Shown: positions 58,101 through 64,000 of the stretch, piece after piece
Layout of the letters: every line of letters begins with the position of its first letter
How positions within the stretch are numbered: position 1 is the first letter of the stretch
DNA from: an uncultured Pelagibacteraceae bacterium
GTDB lineage: Bacteria > Pseudomonadota > Alphaproteobacteria > Pelagibacterales > Pelagibacteraceae
DNA length: 64,000 nucleotides
Reading direction: 5' to 3'
Assembly: GCA_902633965.1 (NCBI GenBank)
Contig: CACPID010000004.1
Location: 1-64,000, forward strand
Notes under the pieces: model-generated
The model's input: only the letters and a program-made list of their open reading frames with translations
The model's database searches: none
What the model was told of the DNA's origin: nothing
Made by a program: the position numbers and the translations under genes

Positions 58101-59150
58101 TACATCGCCATCTTTTACAATATAGTCTTTACCCTCTAACCTCATTTTTCCACTACTTCTAGATTGTGTCCAACCTTGGTTGTTTACGAAATCTAGATAA
58201 GAAACAGTCTCAGCTTTAATAAATCCTTTCTCAAAATCTGAGTGTATTTTGCCAGCAGCATTAGGTGCAGTACTATTCTTTTTAATGGTCCATGCTCTTG
58301 TTTCTTCAGGACCAGATGTAAAAAATGTGTCTAATTCTAATATATCATAACCTTTTTTGATCATTAATTTTAGGCTTGTTTCATCCGAACCAATCATTTT
58401 CATGTAGTTTACTTTTTCCTCGTTGCTTAATTGATTAATTTGATTTTCAATATCTGCTGAAATTATTAATGTATTTTTTTTACCAAATTTTTCAGTGAAT
58501 AAATTAGTATATTTATTTCCATTTTTAATACTTTTCTCGTCTACATTACATACGTATATTTTAGGTTTAAGCGATAGAAGACCAGATTTATTTATGTTAG
58601 CAAGATCAAATTTTTCATTTATTTTGATGAGGTCTTTATTATTATTTAAACAGTCCGCGGTACTCTCTAAAATATCTTGCTGTTCCTTATCTAAGTTTTT
58701 TTTATTTTTTTTATCTAATCTTTTTTGTATTGATTCAAGATCAGCCAGCATCATTTCTGTCTCAATTATTTCTAAATCTCTAACCGGATCAACTGTTTGA
58801 TTGACATTTTGAATATTTGAAGAATCAAAACATCTTATCATGTGCAATATTGCATCCACCTCTCGTATATGAGATAAAAATTTATTCCCTAGGCCTTCAC
58901 CTTTAGATGCACCTTTTACTAAGCCGGCTATATCAACGAAAGAAATTGTAGTATTAATTTTTTTTTTTGATGATGATATTTCCGCTAACTTATCAAGTCT
59001 CTCGTCTGGTACTGGAACTATTCCAATATTTGGATCAATTGTACAAAAAGGGAAATTCTCTGCTTGAGCTTTATTGGAATTTGTCAAAGCATTAAATAAA
59101 GTAGACTTACCAACATTTGGTAACCCAACTATACCACACTTAAATCCCAT
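58077..59150 (-). CDS. ychF: Redox-regulated ATPase/GTPase YchF
   Basis: YchF is an Obg-related P-loop NTPase (prefers ATP) that binds ribosomes. The 357-residue protein has G1 'GIVGLPNVGKSTLFNAL' at residues 6-22, 'FVDIAGLVKGASKGEGLGN' near 68 (G3), 'YVCNVDEKS' near 203 (altered G4, as in YchF) and a C-terminal TGS domain 'LDTFFTSGPEETRAWTIKK' near 275, 'IHSDFEKGFIKAETV' near 304. Length is normal. It shares one base with the pth stop upstream and overlaps petC tail-to-tail by 24 bases. Confidence 0.97.
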   Translation of the reverse strand: MGFKCGIVGLPNVGKSTLFNALTNSNKAQAENFPFCTIDPNIGIVPVPDERLDKLAEISSSKKKINTTISFVDIAGLVKGASKGEGLGNKFLSHIREVDAILHMIRCFDSSNIQNVNQTVDPVRDLEIIETEMMLADLESIQKRLDKKNKKNLDKEQQDILESTADCLNNNKDLIKINEKFDLANINKSGLLSLKPKIYVCNVDEKSIKNGNKYTNLFTEKFGKKNTLIISADIENQINQLSNEEKVNYMKMIGSDETSLKLMIKKGYDILELDTFFTSGPEETRAWTIKKNSTAPNAAGKIHSDFEKGFIKAETVSYLDFVNNQGWTQSRSSGKMRLEGKDYIVKDGDVLNFRFNT

Positions 59151-59710
59151 TACTTATTATTAACAGTGCTTGAAAATAGATCCAACTTTTTATCTAACAA
59201 AATTGGAAGTGATTCTGTTATATTTTTTGTGATGGTTCCAATTTCCTCTTTTTCTTCATCATTGAAATCTTGAAGAACATGTTCTGCAACTTGAATGTTA
59301 TTTTTTGGCTGACCAATACCAATTCTTACTCTAGAATATTCTTTTCCGATAAATTTATCTATTGATTCAATACCATTATGCCCTGCACTGGATCCCCCAA
59401 ATTTTGTTTTAATTTTTCCAAAGTCTATATCTAGATCATCGTGAAAAACAATTACATCCTCAGCATCAATTTTAAAATATTCAATTAATTCTCTGATGCA
59501 AACACCTGAGTTATTCATAAATGTAAGAGGTTTTATTGCATAAACTTTTTTACCGCTTATGGTGCCTGTAGTTAATAAACCCTTAAATTTTGGTTTTTGT
59601 TTTGATAATCCAAACTTTTGATTTATTGCATCAATAATTTTAAAACCAATGTTATGTCTATTATTCTCAGAATTTGGCGTGGGGTTACCTAAGCCTACAA
59701 ATAAAAGCAT
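59150..59710 (-). CDS. pth: Peptidyl-tRNA hydrolase
   Basis: Pth recycles tRNAs from peptidyl-tRNA that drops off ribosomes. The 186-residue protein has 'FVGLGNPTPNSENNRHNIGF' pieces at residues 4-23 (catalytic His), 'KPLTFMNNSGVCIREL' near 60, 'FHDDLDIDFGK' near 90 (catalytic Asp) and 'GGSSAGHNGIESID' near 104. It is part of the prs-rplY-pth-ychF run; the rplY-pth-ychF order is frequent in proteobacteria. Confidence 0.96.
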   Translation of the reverse strand: MLLFVGLGNPTPNSENNRHNIGFKIIDAINQKFGLSKQKPKFKGLLTTGTISGKKVYAIKPLTFMNNSGVCIRELIEYFKIDAEDVIVFHDDLDIDFGKIKTKFGGSSAGHNGIESIDKFIGKEYSRVRIGIGQPKNNIQVAEHVLQDFNDEEKEEIGTITKNITESLPILLDKKLDLFSSTVNNK

Positions 59711-59740
59711 ATTATGAGTTATTTAGAGTTTTCAATTAAA

Positions 59741-60496
59741 TTATTTCTTGTCTGAAGCTTTTTTATCAGCAGGAGCTTTTTTATCATCACCTTTTTTTGT
59801 ATCGTCTTTTTTCTCGCCCTTATCTGAGTCTGGTGATGCTGCCTTAGCTTCTCCGTCAGTGCCCTCTGCTGCTGCAGCTTCTCCTTCAGCACCCTCAGCT
59901 CCTTCCGCAGCCTCTGCAGGCTTTTCGGGTTCTTTAATTACAGTTGGTGCAGCAAGTGTTGCCACTACAAAATCTCTTCCTCTAATTGTCGGTTCAACAT
60001 TTTCTGGAAGTTTAATTGAGGAAATTTTGAAACTTTGACCAATATCCACACCATCTAGATCGACAATTAACTCTGATGGGATATTTTCTGTGGGGCAATT
60101 TAATTCTACTTTTCTTCTTACTATATTAAGAACACCACCTCTTTTTAAACCAGGCGAATTTTCTGAATTAATAAATTTAACTGGAATTTCAAGTTTAACT
60201 TTTCCTCCTTTTACAATTCTCAAAAAATCAACATGTATTGGTTCATCAGTAACCGTATCAAAAACTACTTCTCTTGGTAAAACATTTAAATCTTTTCCCT
60301 CAATCTTAATATTAATTATATTTGATAAGAAATTCTCTTTGTCTATAAATGTTTTAAGAATTTTTTTTGAAAAAGATATATTTTGATTTTTCTCTTTACC
60401 ACCATAAATAACAGCAGGAATTTCACCCTTAGCCCTTAATGAATTAAGGTCACCTTTTGTTTTTGTTACTCTTAAGTTTGCTTCAATTGAATTCAT
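59741..60496 (-). CDS. rplY: Ribosomal protein L25 (TL5/CTC type) with long low-complexity tail
   Basis: The 251-residue protein binds 5S rRNA. Residues 1-95 are the L25 domain ('LRAKGEIPAVIYGGKEKNQ', 'DVLPREVVFDTVTDEPIHVDF' pieces), and residues 96-185 are the CTC-type beta domain ('INSENSPGLKRGGVLNIVRR', 'DGVDIGQSFKIS'). After residue ~190 comes a tail rich in Ala/Glu/Gly and then Lys/Asp, made of short AEGAEG-type and KKDD/KKA-type units. The tail's DNA is more GC-rich than the surroundings. It lies 30 bases upstream of pth. Confidence 0.93.
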   Translation of the reverse strand: MNSIEANLRVTKTKGDLNSLRAKGEIPAVIYGGKEKNQNISFSKKILKTFIDKENFLSNIINIKIEGKDLNVLPREVVFDTVTDEPIHVDFLRIVKGGKVKLEIPVKFINSENSPGLKRGGVLNIVRRKVELNCPTENIPSELIVDLDGVDIGQSFKISSIKLPENVEPTIRGRDFVVATLAAPTVIKEPEKPAEAAEGAEGAEGEAAAAEGTDGEAKAASPDSDKGEKKDDTKKGDDKKAPADKKASDKK

Positions 60497-60542
60497 AAAA
60501 ATAAACGCGTTTTAACCCAACTCATTTAATAACTCAAGTAAA

Positions 60543-61475
60543 TTATTTGAACAAATCCGAAACCGATGTAGAATTTGAAATTCTTTTTAAAGCCTCTCCA
60601 AGTAAATTAGATATACTCAATACTTCAATGTTTTTTGCATTTTTTAATTTTTTAGAATTATCAATTGTATCTGTTATTACTAAATTTTTTATTGGAGAAT
60701 TTCTAATTTTTTTGACCGCATCTCCACTAAGTACTCCATGGGTAATGTAAACATGAATTTCTTTGGCACCCTTACTTTTTAACATTTTTGCAGCGTTTAC
60801 AATTGTTCCTCCAGAGTCAATTATGTCATCAACCATGATACATATTTTATTTTTCACATCTCCAATGATATTCATAACCTCTGATTTTCCAGGAGCAGGT
60901 CTTCTCTTATCCACAATGGCTAAATTAACATTTAAAAGTTTACTCAATCCTCTTGTTCTTGCTACCCCTCCAACATCAGGTGAAACACAAACAATATTAT
61001 TTAATTTTAATTTCTTTTTAATATGTCTAAAAAATATTGGCGTAGCATATAAGTTGTCTACTGGAATATCAAAAAATCCTTGAATTTGTCCTGCATGCAA
61101 ATCAACAGTCACAACTCTATCTGCACCAGCCTTGGTTATAAGGTTCGATATAAGCTTTGCGGATATAGAAGTTCTCGGAACTACTTTTCGATCCTGCCTT
61201 GCATAACCAAAATAGGGAATTACCGCAGTAATATTTTTTGCTGATGATCTTTTTAAAGCATCAATACATAATAACATTTCAAGCAGATTATCGTTAGCAG
61301 GTGATGATATAGATTGAACTAAAAAAATATTATTACCTCTAATATTTTCATTAATCTCTACATATATCTCACCATCAGAAAATTTTCTTATATTTGAATT
61401 AACAAGTTTTGTTTTAAGATATTTTGATAACTTAACGCTTAAATGTTTATTACTATTTCCAGTTAATAATTTCAT
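60543..61475 (-). CDS. prs: Ribose-phosphate pyrophosphokinase
   Basis: Prs makes PRPP from ribose 5-phosphate and ATP. The 310-residue enzyme has 'FSDGEIYVEINENIRG' near residue 37, 'ITAVIPYFGYARQDRK' near 88, 'VVTVDLHAGQIQGFFDIPVDNL' pieces near 122-142 (catalytic His) and the PRPP loop 'IMVDDIIDSGGTIVNAA' near 213. It is full length. It feeds purine (purD), pyrimidine and histidine synthesis. It lies 46 bases upstream of rplY and 9 bases after pgeF. Confidence 0.97.
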   Translation of the reverse strand: MKLLTGNSNKHLSVKLSKYLKTKLVNSNIRKFSDGEIYVEINENIRGNNIFLVQSISSPANDNLLEMLLCIDALKRSSAKNITAVIPYFGYARQDRKVVPRTSISAKLISNLITKAGADRVVTVDLHAGQIQGFFDIPVDNLYATPIFFRHIKKKLKLNNIVCVSPDVGGVARTRGLSKLLNVNLAIVDKRRPAPGKSEVMNIIGDVKNKICIMVDDIIDSGGTIVNAAKMLKSKGAKEIHVYITHGVLSGDAVKKIRNSPIKNLVITDTIDNSKKLKNAKNIEVLSISNLLGEALKRISNSTSVSDLFK

Positions 61476-61484
61476 TGAAATAAC

Positions 61485-62240
61485 TTAATTAATCATAATT
61501 AATGAAAGATTTCTACCATAATCATTTTCTTTTTTTTTCAGTGATCTTCTTGCACTAAAATAAGTATTTACCCCTGAAAAGGTGTCTTTATTAATAAGTT
61601 TAATTTTTTTTATCCCAAGCTTTTTCATCTCTAATATAATGTACTGTTTGAGATTAAAAAAATATTTTTTATTTTTAGATTTAAAAAAAATTTTATTTTT
61701 TTTATCTTTTTTAAGAAATTTTTTTAAAAAATCATCTTTTACTTCATAACTATTTTGCGATATACAGGGTCCAATTATAATTTCAAGACTTTCAACTTTT
61801 GATCCTTCTTTAATAAAAAAATTGGTCACATTCTTAACTATTCCACTAAGCGCTCCCCTCCAGCCTGCATGTATTACTGAAATTATCTCTTTATTAGGAT
61901 CAAATAAAACTATTGGTGCACAATCGGCCGTTAACACTCCTATAGGGGTATTAATTTGTTTGGTTATTAATGCATCACACTTAAATCTACTTTTGATTGA
62001 TTTATTCTTAATAAAATAAAATTTATTGCTATGAATTTGTTTTGGTAAATGAATTTTTTTTATATTTGATTTTAGTTTTTTTAATACAATATTTAAATTT
62101 TTTTTTATATTTTTTTGTTTATCGTTTGATCCGACTCCACAATTTAAACTTTTATAAATTCCTTTTGACACACCTCCTTTCGATCCAAAAAACCCATATG
62201 TAACACTTCTTTGGGACGATAATTTTTTTGTTTTAATCAA
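61485..62240 (-). CDS. pgeF: Polyphenol oxidase/laccase-domain protein (PgeF/YfiH family)
   Basis: The 251-residue protein belongs to the YfiH/PgeF family, now linked to editing of peptidoglycan precursors in E. coli. The zinc-binding residues are in 'LPKQIHSNKFYFI' near residue 63, 'LTADCAPIVLFDPN' near 98 and 'VIHAGWRGALSGIV' near 117, and 'IIGPCISQNSYEV' follows near 150. The protein is lysine-rich. It lies 2 bases after the midA-like gene and 9 bases before prs. Confidence 0.92.
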   Translation of the reverse strand: MIKTKKLSSQRSVTYGFFGSKGGVSKGIYKSLNCGVGSNDKQKNIKKNLNIVLKKLKSNIKKIHLPKQIHSNKFYFIKNKSIKSRFKCDALITKQINTPIGVLTADCAPIVLFDPNKEIISVIHAGWRGALSGIVKNVTNFFIKEGSKVESLEIIIGPCISQNSYEVKDDFLKKFLKKDKKNKIFFKSKNKKYFFNLKQYIILEMKKLGIKKIKLINKDTFSGVNTYFSARRSLKKKENDYGRNLSLIMIN

Positions 62241-62242
62241 TT

Positions 62243-63289
62243 TTAAAAACCAATTTTAAATTTAGTTTTGTTATTTGTTAGAAGCATCACTTTAAAAACA
62301 TCACCCATAAATTGTTTTCCAATCAGTTTTTCTAATCTATAATAAATGTTCGCCTTATCCGAAAAATTCATTTTTTTTGATACCATTTCTGCTCTTTCAA
62401 CAATACCTAACTTTTTCAAAAAACTGCCCTGTGTTGTAATTCCAGAAATATTAAATCCAACTTTTTTTGCAATTTTTTTTAAAAAATCAAAGGGTAAACT
62501 ATGTGTAATATCACATTTTTTATAATGCTCTAAAATATTGACAATTTTATGATTTGAAAAACCTCGTAATGTATTTTTCATCTTTTTGTCAAAATAACCA
62601 TAATCAATAATCAGAAGACCACCATTTTTTTTTGCAATTATTTTATAAATAGACTTTAAATATTTGATCGTATTTTCAGAAATTTCTATAAACGTTTGAT
62701 TGTTACTTAACTTGACTCCTATTTTTTTATCTAAAGACTTTATATTAGTTTTTTGGTCGACATAAACTAAACTTTTGTTTCTAGAAAATTTTACTTTTCT
62801 CTCAAACCAAGCTTTATCTTTCTTTAAAAATTGCTTAATAGGAAACGAGTCAAAAAATTCGTTGGCTAAAAATAAACATGGACCGTCTTTAATTTTTTCC
62901 AAATTATTAATCCAAATTATACTACTATTTTTAATTTTAAATTTCTGTTTTCTTTTGAGATACGGACTTTTCTCATGAATATAAAAACAATAATTTTTTT
63001 TAAATTGTGAAAACTTATTTAAAGTATTTAAGATATTAAAAGACATTTCTCCATTACCTCCACCCATATCAATAATATTAATTTTTTTTGGTTTATTTAA
63101 CTTTTCCCAAAAACTTAAAATCCATATTGCTAGCATCTCTGAAAAGAAAATTGATATATTTGAGGATGTTATAAAATCACCTTTCTTACCAAAAGGATCT
63201 TTTGACATATAATACCCATCTCTTTTATCATATAATGAATTTTCGATAAATTTATCTAGACCGATTGTTTTATTTTTATAATCTTTCAT
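62243..63289 (-). CDS. Class I SAM-dependent methyltransferase, NDUFAF7/MidA family
   Basis: A 348-residue protein of the DUF185/MidA family. Mitochondrial NDUFAF7 symmetrically dimethylates an Arg of a complex I subunit, and the alphaproteobacterial members are its likely relatives. Family marks are 'GYYMSKDPFGKKGDFITSSNIS' pieces near residues 21-42, the SAM site 'INIIDMGGGNGEMSFNIL' near 70, 'LANEFFDSFPIKQFL' near 137 and 'GLLIIDYGYFDKKM' near 228. It overlaps lgt by 14 bases, a common alphaproteobacterial arrangement (lgt-midA-pgeF). Confidence 0.9.
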   Translation of the reverse strand: MKDYKNKTIGLDKFIENSLYDKRDGYYMSKDPFGKKGDFITSSNISIFFSEMLAIWILSFWEKLNKPKKINIIDMGGGNGEMSFNILNTLNKFSQFKKNYCFYIHEKSPYLKRKQKFKIKNSSIIWINNLEKIKDGPCLFLANEFFDSFPIKQFLKKDKAWFERKVKFSRNKSLVYVDQKTNIKSLDKKIGVKLSNNQTFIEISENTIKYLKSIYKIIAKKNGGLLIIDYGYFDKKMKNTLRGFSNHKIVNILEHYKKCDITHSLPFDFLKKIAKKVGFNISGITTQGSFLKKLGIVERAEMVSKKMNFSDKANIYYRLEKLIGKQFMGDVFKVMLLTNNKTKFKIGF

Positions 63290-64000
63290 TTTTCTTTAGT
63301 AAAAAAAATCCAATTGAAAAAAAAATTAGACACAAAATTTGTCCCAGCGTTAGATTAAATAATAAATATCCAATTTGTAGATCTGGTTCTCTAAAAAATT
63401 CAATAAAAAATCTAAAAGTTGAGTAAAACACTAAAAATAATGCAGATATAAAACCTTTTCTTTCTAAAAAATTATTTTTTACTAAAATAGTTAAAATCAA
63501 AAAAAGTATAATACCCTCAAAACCAGCTTCATAAAGTTGCGAAGGATGACGAGACACGTTATCAACCTTTGTAAAAGTTACACCCCATGAAACAGTTGTC
63601 TCTTTTCCATACAATTCAGAGTTTAAAAAATTGGCAACTCTTCCAAAGAAAATACCAATAGGCGCAACTAAAGAAATCAAGTCTAAAAATATATAAGGAT
63701 TGAAATGATTTTTTTTTGAAAATATATAAGTTCCTATAATAACTCCAATTAGTCCCCCATGAAAAGACATACCACCTTTCCATATCATAAAAACTTCTGA
63801 AAAATTACTTAGATAGTATTGCGGGTTATAGAAAATTACATAACCCAATCGTCCCCCAAGAATTATACCTAAAATTATATAGGTCAAGAGGTCATCTAAA
63901 TTTTTGAAATATTTTTGATCTTTATCTAAAAATTTTTTAATTATCAGCCATCCAAATAAAATTCCAAAAATATATGCTAACGAATACCATCTTATTTCTA
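63276..64000 (-). CDS. lgt: Prolipoprotein diacylglyceryl transferase, 5' end beyond the window
   Basis: Lgt adds diacylglycerol to lipoprotein precursors. The frame is open to the window edge: 37 codons are readable upstream of the TTG at 63887, including 'IRWYSLAYIFGILFGWLI', the usual Lgt N-terminal helix, so TTG is not the true start. Further motifs are 'LGGRLGYVIFYNP', 'GGMSFHGGLIG' and 'PIGIFFGRVANFLNSELYGK', which hold the family's conserved Arg and His residues. About seven membrane helices are seen. It overlaps the midA-like gene by 14 bases. Confidence 0.96.
   Translation of the reverse strand, partial: EIRWYSLAYIFGILFGWLIIKKFLDKDQKYFKNLDDLLTYIILGIILGGRLGYVIFYNPQYYLSNFSEVFMIWKGGMSFHGGLIGVIIGTYIFSKKNHFNPYIFLDLISLVAPIGIFFGRVANFLNSELYGKETTVSWGVTFTKVDNVSRHPSQLYEAGFEGIILFLILTILVKNNFLERKGFISALFLVFYSTFRFFIEFFREPDLQIGYLLFNLTLGQILCLIFFSIGFFLLKKNERL

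Noticed and set aside
59748-60038. 96-codon Ser/Ala-rich frame antisense to the rplY tail
   Set aside because: It mirrors the low-complexity Ala/Glu/Lys tail of L25 on the other strand and has no independent support.

Overview
The window looks like a chromosome segment from a SAR11-clade (Pelagibacterales) or very similar streamlined marine alphaproteobacterium. The evidence is low GC (roughly 30% by eye), Lys/Asn/Ile-rich proteins, almost no intergenic DNA, chains of genes overlapping by 1-20 bases, alphaproteobacterial gene orders (split b/b' ATP synthase F0 operon, cox operon with cox11 and SURF1, ispH-thrB-rnhA next to a peroxiredoxin, mutY-dciA-dsbA-smc, a CcrM-type methyltransferase) and a Blh retinal-forming carotenoid cluster. 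No strain is claimed. No phage, IS element, CRISPR array or restriction system is visible.

Layout: 1-3.8 kb is the least familiar part: a cut-off coiled-coil protein, a DUF6134-like secreted protein, a YczE-like membrane protein and two small-molecule/sugar-type methyltransferases (TylF-like, FkbM-like), closed by a bidirectional terminator. 3.8-5.8 kb is groESL with a heat-shock-type promoter. 5.9-12.3 kb is a + strand run (HAD hydrolase, ribF, ileS, lspA, bamF-like lipoprotein, short pgi). 12.3-20 kb (mostly - strand) has rsmD-purD and a tightly coupled ubiA-msbA-waaA-lpxK-lpxL envelope operon. 20-24.3 kb has a DUF2721 protein, qor, pirin, DoxX, CDGSH and HAD proteins, and rsmE. 24.4-31.7 kb is the aa3 cytochrome oxidase operon with its assembly factors (including a 40-residue CoxF-like protein), continuing into thrC and a peroxiredoxin. 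31.7-32.6 kb holds an unrecognised 212-residue gene flanked by two near-identical hairpin elements. 32.6-39.2 kb (- strand) is crtI-crtB-crtY-blh-ispH-thrB-rnhA. 39.3-41.6 kb is the ATP synthase F0 operon. 41.6-47.4 kb is smc, a dsbA-like gene, dciA, mutY and a FAD monooxygenase. 47.4-55.5 kb has ccrM, rnhB, a uracil-DNA glycosylase, a TPR protein, ispE, tRNA-Gln, a CCA-adding enzyme, greA, hemF and trmL. 55.5-58.1 kb is the bc1 complex (petABC). 58.1-64 kb (- strand) is lgt-midA-pgeF-prs-rplY-pth-ychF.

Together the genes cover aerobic respiration (bc1, aa3 oxidase, F0), light use through retinal, lipid A/Kdo assembly and export, isoprenoid supply (ispE, ispH), and core information processing. 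The points most worth a second look are the hairpin-flanked unknown gene at 31.7-32.6 kb, the Smc protein too short for a normal hinge, the tRNA-Gln placed three bases before the CCA-adding enzyme, the cluster of GANTC sites before ccrM, and a perfect hairpin over the coxA stop codon.
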